From the NCBI GenBank assembly GCA_022497155.1, contig MU385728.1, positions 62,001 through 126,000 on the forward strand: 64,000 bases of DNA. Reading direction: 5' to 3'. Below, piece after piece: positions 48,285 through 57,865 of the stretch. A program made the position numbers and the translations under genes. The DNA comes from Whalleya microplaca. Its lineage: Eukaryota > Ascomycota > Sordariomycetes > Xylariales > Xylariaceae. Under the pieces are notes generated by a model that did no database searches, was not told the DNA's origin, and saw nothing but the letters and a program-made list of their open reading frames with translations. The stretch's first letter is position 1, and every line of letters begins with the position of its first letter.

Positions 48285-49241
48285 GTGTTGTTATAGAAGT
48301 AAAGTCAAATTTGTTTGCGATATTAAGCTCGACTAATACGACGTGTGGCTTACCGAGGTTCAAGGTTGTTTCGGGTCTCGTCTCAATGAGCTTCCCTCAG
48401 TGTGAAAGAATTGCGCCGCACAGTCTATGAACTGAGATTATAGTAGACTCAGTTCTGAGTTATAGTCGTTAATTATTGAATCATAGTGGGATGAATGCAT
48501 AGTATTGAAGAGCTACTACAGTATTATTCCATAACATAGAGACTGTACATAGATGGCGTCTTAGTGGAGGGGCTACAACTACAGTTATCGCTCACAAAAG
48601 TCTTGTCCATAGTAAAATTGGATGCATCTGCAACCGGCTGCCAGCACCAGCTGCCCATACCCCTGTTAGTAGCAGGGGTATCTGACAGCTGATACCAGCT
48701 CTGCCAGCTACTTAAATAATTGACGAAATAGCAAAGAAATATCTTGAATATAATTGTTGGCGTTATTCTAATATAACTAATATAATATATATCTAGTAAT
48801 AACGTCGCCGATATTAGTATTAACGAGATTTATAGGGTATATATATAAGTCCGTGAGATGCAGGCAGAGGCCAAGGGTCTGCCAGGCGTCAGCAACAGCT
48901 GATTGCAGCTGTTTCAAAAGCTCCTATGGACAAGACTTTTGTGAGCGATATCCGTAAAGTATGTAATTAAGCTAGCAGAAGGCGCTATCTTAGCCCGCCG
49001 ATGCCGCCTAAAGCTTATATCTGCCCAGAGATTTCGTCATCCTACCTTCGCAAAATATTTTCGAGATTTGAGTAGAGTGGTAGACATCAATGCTATAAAG
49101 CATTGCCGAGCCTATGACTTTCACATATTTTGTCTCATGTGTTGACAATGCTTTGGTATAGACTTGAGACTTCTCGAAACTTTCCGAAGGACTGCGAAAG
49201 GGCATTGAGAGCGTAGAGGGGCAGTCATTTCGTTATTCAAC
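48285..49241. other. Spacer containing the MITE
   Basis: Between carbonic anhydrase and the Tcd-type gene. Outside the MITE (48588-48948) there is about 300 bases of 3' flank and about 290 bases that must hold the promoter of the gene at 49242. No other gene. Confidence 0.5.
48588..48948. mobile_element. TA-flanked MITE with 25-bp perfect terminal inverted repeats
   Basis: The left end 48588-48612 (TCGCTCACAAAAGTC...CCATAG) is the exact reverse complement of the right end 48924-48948. Both ends are flanked by TA (48586-48587 and 48949-48950), as left by Tc1/mariner/pogo-type transposases. The element is 361 bp, has no coding frame and has an AT-rich centre. Subterminal sequences form a further imperfect inverted repeat (TCTGCAACCGGCTG versus GCTGCAATCAGCTG). 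An internal hairpin lies at 48657-48681 (ATACCCCTG arms). The perfect ends point to recent insertion. No autonomous partner is in this window. Confidence 0.88.
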
Positions 49242-50947
49242 ATGTCGTTTTTCGAGCGAACCACCGCAAGCCCCCGAGCCCAACTGGCCGCGACAGCCAT
49301 TGCGTCCGGCGTCGTCGTCGCGAGCGCTATACTCGGCTACCAGCGTCTCCAGCGGGACGGGCGGATCCACGAGCTAAAAGACTCAATACCCTCGCTCGGC
49401 GACGAGGGCGATGCCTTACGAAGGGTGGGTAATCCCCTATCACAGCCACCACCTTGTCCACCCATCCATCCACCCAGCCACTCACCCGGCTCCTTCTACC
49501 ACGCTCGCACGATCTCACATACGTACAGATAACTGACCAGCGCAAGATAGCTCAATAGCCATGGCGGCGCCTCGACAGCCACCAAGGAAGACCTGCGCAA
49601 CGAGATCCTGGCGCGGCGCGCGCAGGCCGGCGACTACGACGACACGCTGATCCTGGAGCAGCTGGCCCGGAACCGGGTGTTCCTGGGCGCCGTGGGGCTC
49701 GGGAAGCTGCGCGAGGCCTTCGTGATCGTGGTCGGGTGCGGCGGCGTGGGCTCGCACGCGACGGCGGCGCTGGCGCGCTCGGGCGTCTCGCGCATCCGCC
49801 TCGTCGACTTCGACCAGGTCACGCTGAGCTCGCTGAACCGCCACGCCGTTGCCACGCTCGCCGACGTCGGCAGCCCCAAGGTCCACTGTCTGCGCCGCCG
49901 GCTGCTCGCCATCGCCCCCTGGGTCCGCTTCGATCTGCGCCAGGAGAAGTACTGGGACGAGGCTGCTGAGGGATTGTTGAGCCCGTGGGAGGAGGACGGG
50001 AGGAGGCCGGATTTCATCATCGATGCGATTGACAATATCGATACAAAGGTCTCGTTGCTGAAATATTGCCACGACCATAAACTTCCGGTTATATCGTCGA
50101 TGGGCGCGGGATGCAAGAGCGACCCCACGCGGATCCTAGTGGGCGATATTGGTACGAGCACCGACGACGGATTATGTAGGGCTACCCGTCGCCGGTTAAA
50201 GCTGTTGGGTATTACCAAGGGGATTCCTACGGTGTATTCGACGGAGAAGACGGGCGATGGCAAGGCTGAGTTGCTTCCGCTTCCCGAGGACGAATTCAAG
50301 AAGGGCCAGGTCGGTGATCTGGGCGTTCTGCCAGATTTCCGCGTACGGATATTACCAGTTTTGGGCACTATGCCGGCGGTCTTCGGTTACACGGTAGCAA
50401 ACCATATTATATTATCCATCACAGGTAAGTCTTCCACCTAATGCCACTCTCACCTTCACGATCTAACCCATCTTTAGGGTATCCCCACGACTATGTACCA
50501 GCTAAGGGTCGCGAGAAAATGTACGAAGGTCTGCTCGCGGCAGTCCAGGGAGGTGAAGAGAAGGTCCTCCGATACATTACTGGTGGCGACCCTAGCATAT
50601 CGGTGGGTTTGAAGGTGCCTCTCACGCTAGGCGATATGGCGTTCCTCGTTGAAGAAATCTTCAGAGGCCGAAGCGCCATCTCTAGACTCAGCACTCGATT
50701 AACCCTGGTGAGATGGAGGAAACCGAAGAGTAGTACGTTGATACGGATTGGAGAAGGCTCCGATGAGCAGAAGTCGTCGAATGTGAAACTTGAAGACCTT
50801 GTGTGCATGACCAAGGAAGAAGCGACGCGGCACGTTAAGCATATTTTGCGAGGAGATCATGCGCCGGAGGAACTGTACAATCCGGATGTTGTAGAGGAAG
50901 TCGAGGCCATCCTTAGAGACACTGCGAAGTATGAGAAATATAGGTGA
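49242..50947 (+). CDS. tRNA threonylcarbamoyladenosine dehydratase (Tcd1/Tcd2-like, ThiF/E1 fold)
   Basis: Exons 49242-49424, 49551-50424 and 50478-50947 give 508 aa. The acceptor at 49550 was chosen because the nearer CAG would meet a stop. Residues about 16-35 (LAATAIASGVVVASAILGY) form one N-terminal membrane segment. The adenylation domain has GCGGVGSHA (123-131) for ATP, LVDFDQV with Asp147, SSLNRH, and DAIDNIDTKVSLLKYC, then SMGAGCKSDPTR. This is the YgdL/CsdL/Tcd type. The enzyme cyclises t6A to ct6A at position 37 of ANN-decoding tRNAs using ATP. The yeast proteins sit on the mitochondrial outer membrane, which fits the N-terminal anchor. The catalytic Cys is not identified with confidence. 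Frames on the opposite strand are shadows. Confidence 0.92.
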
Positions 50948-51088
50948 TAGCTTGTGTTTAGTAGCATGAGCATTGTATCATAGCCGCGAGCACTTTATCC
51001 AGCAGCAGCATCTAGTATCCAAACACAAGATGACACGCGATATCCCTGATGTATCTTTAAATCAATGGAAATGCTTGTGTGAATACTC

Positions 51089-52363
51089 TCACAACTTGCC
51101 TTCCCGCCGTAGTCCCTCCCACAACGCCAGTGCAGCAAGGCATTTGGCATCGCGAGCTCCCTCTCTCCACAAGTCCTTCATCGCGACCAGCTTCAGGGTG
51201 ATCTTCTCCCCTTGGTCTCTCAACCCCGTAAGCTTGCCCGTCCATTCACTCAGCTGCTCCCGCGGGACTCGTCTCTCACTGTAAAAGATATAGAGTCAGC
51301 AAATTCCCTTTCTCGAGACAACTGAAGATCCCAAGTCATAACGTAGGAATCCTAACTCCCAAGAAAGCTTCAATAGGGAGATGAAGTCCTTGAGATAAGT
51401 ACAAACAGAGGGATAAGAAAGATATGGATACGTATATATATACACAGAAATGAAATTTAGCAAAGATAAAAATGAATATTGTTTGGATACGCACTGCATG
51501 TAGATCGGGATATGCTCATCGCACCCGCCCGCCGACGGGTACATGGCAATGGGCAACCCCTCATCGCTGCCGCTGTCGCTCGCTCTATTTGCCGCCGCCG
51601 CCATCTCGCTCAGACACCGCAGCTCGGCGGCCGGGATCTCCAACCCCAGCTCCTCCTGGATCTCGCGCGCGGCTGTGCCCGCGAACGAGCCCCCTTCGTC
51701 CACCATGCCGGCCGGCAGCTCGACGAATGCCAGACTGCCCGCCGGGATCCGCGGCTGCACCGTCAGGATCGCGTACCGCTCGTCGCTGCCGGACGGGTCG
51801 TCCGGTATTAACATAATCAGCACTGCATAGGGGAAATTCAGAGTTAGTACCTAGTTCATTGTAAACAATTTTGAGAGTCTCGAGTCAAGCCTAGAGAGTT
51901 CTAGGTAATCCTAGAGACATATCAAATCGGCCAAGGTAACTGAGCCCCTACTACAAACCGAAATGGTAACGAGGAATCCGGAAATACATACTGGCGACGC
52001 TGGGCCCACGGAGGAAGATACTGCCCGGCAGGCTTTCGCCGGCTGCGTTCGATGCATCGGCCGTGAGCTTCAGGAAGCCCAGGTGCGAACCCCCGAATAT
52101 ATCATAGCTTTGGATATTTATGGAGCGTAGAGAATAGGGATCCGGATGGAAGGGGTGCGCGCTATCAGTATATTGGAGGGAGAGTGAGTTTGTTAGGGTC
52201 TTGAGCCAGTTCTGGCAGGTTGGTTAGTTGTATAACTATGTATGGCTATATATGATAAGACATGACTTACATTGAAGGGCTCAAACGCCAGAAGCTTTTC
52301 TTCCGACAGCCCGTCTGGTAGTTTGACTGTGACTTCGGGAGACGTGAGCTTGAACGTCGCCAT
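51089..52363 (-). CDS. Nudix hydrolase (ADP-sugar diphosphatase, NUDX14/Ysa1-like)
   Basis: Minus-strand exons 52363-52271, 52211-51992, 51822-51495 and 51278-51089 give 276 aa (MATFKLTSPEVTV...). The Nudix box region reads LPAGMVDEGGSFAGTAAREIQEELGL. It keeps REIQEE, the Mg2+-binding core, but the first box Glu is Gly, as in plant NUDX14-type enzymes with DGxFxGTA. After the box come EMAAAANR and YPSAGGCDEHIPIYMHERR (His formed across the last splice) and TGLRDQGEKITLKLV. The family cleaves ADP-ribose, ADP-glucose or related nucleotide sugars to AMP and sugar phosphate. The frame is open upstream to an ATG at 52501. That would add 46 residues rich in Arg/Ser and poor in acids, resembling a mitochondrial presequence, so two forms are possible. 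Its 3' end is about 140 bases from the Tcd gene end. Confidence 0.88.
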
Positions 52364-52501
52364 CTTGCGCTGTTGATTGTTGCAGTTTACGACTGTGCGA
52401 CTGTTCGCTCTGACTTGAGAACTACTTGGGCGAGAGAAATAAGATCTACTACTCAAGCGTTGAGCTGCCGTATACTTATACAAGACGCTGCGCATTTCCA
52501 C

Positions 52502-52999
52502 CCAAGGCAGTTTCCTGCTTATGGTATTACATGAAGGGGCTGCGCTTTCTAGGGCTGATTCTTACTAGAAGGTGCTTGCTTCAGTGATGTCTTATAGCTT
52601 GTCGTTTGAAGAAAGAGGCACCTGGGCATTTGGCGTTAGGAAGGTAGCCCCTTAGGTATAATCTCCATATGGGACTTCTTTGAGTCTACCGTACAAAAAC
52701 AACTTTCAATAAGGTTTTGAACTACTACTTCTCCCTCTTTTAAGTTCTACCATTTGCCGTAGATTACCTTATGCTCTTTTCCATCATCTACTGCAAGGAC
52801 GCCTTTCACCACCTGCAATGCTGTGATGTTAGTCCTGCATTGCACTGCCACAACTTTGCGGGACTGACCTAACCACCATACCTGTGATTAGTGGGAGGCC
52901 AGCGTAGCCCGAAGTTTTGCCAGAACATCCTAGCGGCACCAAAGGTATATACTCCATTACGCCACCCTTATACATCAACAGCTAAACGGTTGTCATCTA
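52502..52999. other. Spacer upstream of the Nudix gene
   Basis: Between the Nudix gene start and tRNA-Glu. It probably contains the Nudix promoter. No coding frame or repeat of note. Confidence 0.45.
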
Positions 53000-53071
53000 T
53001 CCGATATAGTGTAACGGCTAACATACCTCGTTTTCACCGAGGAGCTCGGGGTTCGATTCCCCGTATCGGAG
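53000..53071 (+). tRNA. tRNA-Glu (anticodon TTC)
   Basis: A 72-nt cloverleaf without intron. The acceptor TCCGATA pairs perfectly with TATCGGA. The D arm contains AGTGTAACGGCTA. The anticodon stem CCTCG/CGAGG has loop TTTTCAC and anticodon TTC. The T arm is CGGGG-TTCGATT-CCCCG, followed by discriminator G. A- and B-box promoters are intact. Confidence 0.96.
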
Positions 53072-53463
53072 CTTACATATTTCGAAGCATGTGTTGTTTT
53101 GCATCGACTGGGCCATTACTGGACTACTCGATGCAAATCAACACATAACCTTTTGGATTATTTTGGGATTAAAAGATTCTCTGCCAAATTAATATCAGTC
53201 GTAACCTGAACTGGGTGTTTGATTCTGATATATTTTATATCTGCAATGCGTATTCACAGTTCTACGTGCTTCATACTGCATGCAGATAGCACCTCTATGT
53301 AGACATATGAGACGCCGGCAAGAATCGGCAGTAGAGTCCTTGCACTGGATGAATAGTCTTGCCTATCTCGCAAAGTAGGTAATACAATAGAATCAACAGT
53401 AGTAGTGGCACTACAAACTCTCACTCACATCCACCGACAACGCCTACCTCCCTACCAGCCTAC
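53072..53463. other. Spacer between tRNA-Glu and SDR gene
   Basis: About 390 bases without a gene. It includes the 3' side of tRNA-Glu and the 3' flank of the minus-strand SDR. Confidence 0.45.
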
Positions 53464-54249
53464 TCACACAAGATTAGCACCACTCCGCGTCTTCACGATC
53501 TCGCCCGTGGCATTCGCGTCCTTCATAAGATACACGTACGCCTCCGCGACATCCTCGACGCTCCCCACTTTCCCCGTGGGCATCTTATCACCCACCTTGC
53601 GCATCTGCTCCGCCTTATCCTCCGCGCTCCAGCTCGGCATCGTCGAATCCCACAGCGGCGTGTCCACGAACCCGGGCTCGACGGCGTTGACGCGCAGCGG
53701 CTTCAGATCCACGGCCAGGTTGCGCGCCAACCCCGTCAGTCCCGCCGCCAGGAACGCGATCACCGCCCAGCCCGCGCTCGGCTGGTCCGCGATGCCGCCC
53801 GTCGTGATCGTGTAGCTGTGCTGCGGGGTGCGGGGCACGTGCTTCCCGACCAGCTTGCCCAGCAGCGTGGGCACGACCAGGCGCATGTGCGCGGCGCCCA
53901 TGATCTGCGCCGCCGTCAGCGCGGACAGCTCGCTGAGCGTGAGCGCGTCGGCGGCCGTGAGGACGACGTGGTCGAGCGGCGCGATCTCCTTCGCGCGCGT
54001 GAGCAGGGCGTCCAGGTCCGCTTCCACGGTGGGCTGCGAGAGGTCGCAGCTGAGGCCCGTCAGCTGCGTGTACGACGGGTACGCGGCTTGGATGGCGGAG
54101 ACGGCGGCGGAGGCGGTCTGCGGGGACGAGCCGGACAGCGTCACGCGCGCGCCGGCTTCGATCGAGGCTTCGACTACGCCGCGCCCGATGCCCTTGCTGC
54201 CGCCGATCACGAGGACGTGCTTGCCGGCGAGCTTGTTGTATTTGGCCAT
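53464..54249 (-). CDS. Atypical short-chain dehydrogenase lacking the YxxxK motif
   Basis: An intronless gene of 261 aa, MAKYNKLAGKHVLVIGGSKGIGRG. The nucleotide-binding motif GGSKGIGRG (16-24) is good. DLSQP and the later NAVEPGFVDTPLW match the SDR fold. At the active site the sequence is SYTITTGGIADQPSAGWAVIAFLAAGLTGL: the Tyr of YxxxK is Trp and the Lys is missing. A cluster of fungal SDR-like proteins shares such SAGW variants. The protein may bind NADP(H) without classical reductase chemistry, or use a different base. The gene is markedly GC-rich compared with its flanks. Substrate unknown. Confidence 0.88.
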   Translation of the reverse strand: MAKYNKLAGKHVLVIGGSKGIGRGVVEASIEAGARVTLSGSSPQTASAAVSAIQAAYPSYTQLTGLSCDLSQPTVEADLDALLTRAKEIAPLDHVVLTAADALTLSELSALTAAQIMGAAHMRLVVPTLLGKLVGKHVPRTPQHSYTITTGGIADQPSAGWAVIAFLAAGLTGLARNLAVDLKPLRVNAVEPGFVDTPLWDSTMPSWSAEDKAEQMRKVGDKMPTGKVGSVEDVAEAYVYLMKDANATGEIVKTRSGANLV

Positions 54250-55363
54250 TGTGAGGTTTGCTTTGGGGATATATAAGTGCGTAAACCTACGTAGAAGATT
54301 GTTGAATGTGAGTTGGGGCGAGGTTTCTAAAAGGTATAGTATACTCTAGCAATTGCAGAGTTCAAGCTGGATGAAGTTGCTTAAGGACAGCATTCTAATT
54401 TCATCTCCCATCTACGTCGCCATGACATCGTCTTATATATTTGACTTCAACCATCTGCCATTACTCCCTATGTATCCTATCACCGTCGCTACAACTCAAA
54501 CAGCGTCATTTCATGTGGGAACAAGCATTATCGGTGCGTATCCTAACTCCGGAAGATCCCGAGGAGCATGCTATAAAGAAGGTCGTATCGGACTTTAGCA
54601 AGTGTTTATTCAGCAGCACCCACCTTCAGAACTACAAGAAGTGCAAGCCGGTGCAAAGTATACCCGCTCATCTACAGAATGTCTCCATTCACGCATCAGG
54701 TACGGCGGGTATAGCAACCAAGTGCTGGCAGGTTTAGTAATTGATATCGCGGATATACGTCCGGAGTACGGAGTTGCTGTTTACGGTCATGCAACTGCTG
54801 ACTCGATGCTAGATCTTAGTAATGCATCACTTACGAGATTTCTAAGGGCAAGTACAGTTATGAGCCATCGAATCTAAGGGCAAGTACAGTTATGAGCCAT
54901 CGAAACTAATATGTGCTGGTAAAGGAGCATAATTTTTTGATAACTCAGAACGCATTGCTGCAGCTTCTCTATCTCACTGCATATAGTCGTTTCATTGATA
55001 ACCGACGGTGTCATCATGAGACCACTGTCCTCCATTCCCAGATAAACTTCGAAATATTTGGGCTGAACCTTCGAATTCAGCGCGACTGCTGAACAGTCTA
55101 AAATCATGCGTTTGCCATGAAGCCTGAGCGGCTCCCTTCCCGCACACGTGCCCCTTTCGACTCCTAGGCTGTGTTCCGAGGGGCTTTGCAGTTGAATAGA
55201 AACCATCGAACTCATCGAAGTTGAAAAACTCCGATGAACAGTAGATTTTACCTAATTCCGAGTTCGGTGGGATTTTCTTCGACGTGGACATCCATAGTCC
55301 CTTCCTAGTGCATGCTGATGGTGTGTGTCTAGCAAATTCTAGGGCATGCGGTGAATGCTCGCC
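54250..55363. other. Spacer with a 32-bp tandem duplication and a broken frame
   Basis: Between the atypical SDR and the SRA gene. It holds a perfect tandem duplication at 54841-54904. Two overlapping minus-strand frames (55291-54992 and 55215-54874) look like pieces of one decayed or intron-split small gene starting MSTSKKIPPNSELGK. I recognise no family. Confidence 0.4.
54841..54904. repeat. Perfect 32-bp tandem duplication
   Basis: The unit starting TCTAAGGGCAAGTACAG occupies 54841-54872 and recurs without change at 54873-54904. The identity of the copies points to a recent local duplication. Confidence 0.95.
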
Positions 55364-56551
55364 TCAATCTCGCAGTATTCCTTGCAAAGCCATTCTTTGC
55401 TCTGAGGTTGGGGAGGTGCGGCGGAGTTCCTCCAGAGGCGTTTGACCAGGTTCTCTACGTAGTTCGAATTGCTCGTAAAGGCCACCTGTCTATGCATTAG
55501 CAATGTCTGACGGTAAATATGAAGCTCGGAAGGTGGAAGCTATCATGGGTTTGTGTCGGTCCTGGCAGCACAGCTTACCTTTCGTATTGGTCTGTAGACG
55601 TTGCCTAACCACCCGATATAGACCATCATACCTAAGGCCGCAATCTGGCAGCCATCGATTTTTCTGTGATGCCGATGGACCACCAGATCGCAGAACGCGA
55701 AGTACGTTTCCCGTCCTAAGGGAAGACTTCAGAGCTTTTGTTCCGCCACTGGAAGGCGCTGGGTTTGCCGGGTCGGTATTGTTGTGGCTGTTGGAGCCAG
55801 AGTAAAAGAGGGTCTCACCTCGATCATCGTCGAGGTCCTCATATATGTCGGAAACCACGATGGAATAAGCACCGGCATCGATACTGCCAGCTATACCTCC
55901 CATTCGTGAGCCGTGAGCACCGTGGTGAAGGGCTACTAGTTGGTTGGCGAACCAGGTGCCAACCGGGATATCATTGTGGCCGAAGACTTTGGCCGGTTTT
56001 TGTGGGACACGAGGATTGAGCCGATATGTCTTCCGGCCCTTGATGCTGCGAATCATCATGATTCCATGCATAATGCCTCCCTCGCCAAATACCGGGTGGT
56101 CAGGAGGAGGAAGACGGCTCACAGTGGTCTCTGTCTCCTCTTCTGCAGCAGTTGCAGCTGCAGAAGGCACTGCGCTGGCTGTTTCTTGATCCTCCACGAC
56201 ATCGTCGGCTCCCCAATTTTCCTGTGTCCACTTCGTGTATAAACGCTCAGCCTGCACCCTCATGTCGTCAGGGTAGAAATAAACAGGATCGTTGAATATC
56301 ATCTTGATGATGAATTCCATGTTCATCTGTTTCTTAATCTCTGGCGTCATCTCCACACTCGTCTCCAACCATTGCAAGTGCATACGTGCTCTCTTAATGC
56401 ACGTCTTGAGGCTCTCGTCATCCTCGGATGGGACTTTGCCTAATCGTCTGGTCCTGATTCCAAGATACGCAATGTTCCTGCCCTCCCTTTTCATATGTGC
56501 AACCCGCTCCGTCCTGGAGTCCCCAACGACGAATAGCTCGACCGTATCCAT
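55364..56551 (-). CDS. SRA (SAD/YDG)-domain protein, probable methyl-DNA reader
   Basis: Exons 56551-55579 and 55485-55364 (93-nt intron) give 364 aa. The second exon supplies GGLYEQFELRREPGQTPLEEL, the usual end of fungal SRA proteins, so the junction is well supported. Residues 1-150 are helical and acidic with an Ala/Glu/Thr-rich linker. The SRA domain spans about 188-345: FGHNDIPVGTWF, HGSRMGGIAGSIDAGAYS, YEDLDDDRGETLFYSG, and LRYDGLYRVV with RYDG as the family signature. SRA domains bind 5-methylcytosine in DNA, often hemimethylated, in a base-flip pocket. This protein has no RING, SET or nuclease domain that I can see, so it is a stand-alone reader, probably nuclear. A link to silencing of repeats is inference. 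Confidence 0.9.
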
Positions 56552-57865
56552 TTTGATTCACCGGTTAACTGGTTCGAGATATTCTTTTGAGAGTGCACTG
56601 AACTTGGCGTTCAGAGTTTGGGAAAGAGATGGCAATACTCAAATTAGTAGTAGAGTATAAACCGAAATCGTTCTTGAAATTGAAGATGCGGATATATATC
56701 TTGTGATGGTGCAGGGTACCTAGATAGGTAGTGGAAGGATGAAGGAAGTGGAAGCCAGGTTTGGTATCATTGGATCTGGCTCTGGAATCAGGTGTATTGA
56801 AGGCGAAGTAGGTAGTAAAGTGTAGAAGCACCCTAGGTAGTTAGAGGGTATCTAGATCGGAAGTCGTGAAACTGAAGTTTCCACCAGGTATCTTGGAAGA
56901 TGTGCAGTGCACAGCTTAATAAACTGGTGTGTAATGAGAGCGAAGGGGATTGAAGGTCGGAGGTGAGGTGCTCAATTGGATGCGACGATTTGAATCGATG
57001 GTGAAGGTAGGTAAGCAGTAGGTTAGTGTATTGCATTGGAAGTAACGTGGGTTAAGGTTTACCTAAGTGAGACACCACCTGTTCCGATGGTGAAGGTGCA
57101 AAGGATGTTAACATAGACAGATATGAGATTGGGAAGCGACTGAGAACCTTAGTGTCAAGTTGTTTCCTTCTTTTACATAATTCTAACTTGATACGAACTG
57201 GCATGGTCTTGACAAGGAATGAGCTTTACGATCCTTACACCAAAGTGACTACCTTATGTACCGAGGCAGGTTATTTATAGCTTGACGTGTCTGGATGTTA
57301 AGGTAATAAGAGGACCCGTCATTTCCAAGGCGCCAGTCTGTACGTGAGTATTGCGTCTCAACTACCTATGTGCTCCCGGGAAGCTGGGCAGTCCTCATCA
57401 TCTACTGACTACCCAGGTAGTCGCAAACCTGTAAGATCTCTACCTCCTTTAGTGGAGGCATTGCTGCTTTGATTGAAAGCTTTTGTGCGACGTACATTTA
57501 GAGTAGTCAATGACAGGCATACATTATACAAAGACTTGTCGATAGGTAGGTAAGATATCACTTGGAAGTGACACGCGACTATACTAAGTACCTGTTCTTG
57601 ATAATAGCCATCTTAAATCAAAATGTGCAACTGCATGTTATTTCGATTGATGTTGCAGGTGCATGGTCAAAGCATCATACCCCCTTTCAGATGGACTGTC
57701 CAATCTCATCAAGATATAGACGTTTTCACCGTATGTACAGATTCGTAACATGTATTTAATTTTTTGCTTTTGTTTTCCGTTCCCTACTTCAATCCTGACC
57801 CCGGATTGAATCTGTATGATGCGAGCATCGAATGCTGAAGATTGTTAGAAAACTACGAGATGTAT
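56552..57865. other. Spacer between SRA and serine acyltransferase genes
   Basis: 1.3 kb. It contains the SRA promoter (right after 56551) and the 3' flank of the acyltransferase. No coding frame above chance. Some TACCTA-type words. Confidence 0.45.

Noticed and set aside
49515..50368. Minus-strand frames of 187 and 244 aa
   Set aside because: They lie opposite the ThiF-fold exon, which carries conserved motifs; the reverse products are Arg/Ser/Pro-rich and featureless.
53818..54349. Plus-strand frames of 152 and 173 aa
   Set aside because: Shadows of the GC-rich atypical SDR.
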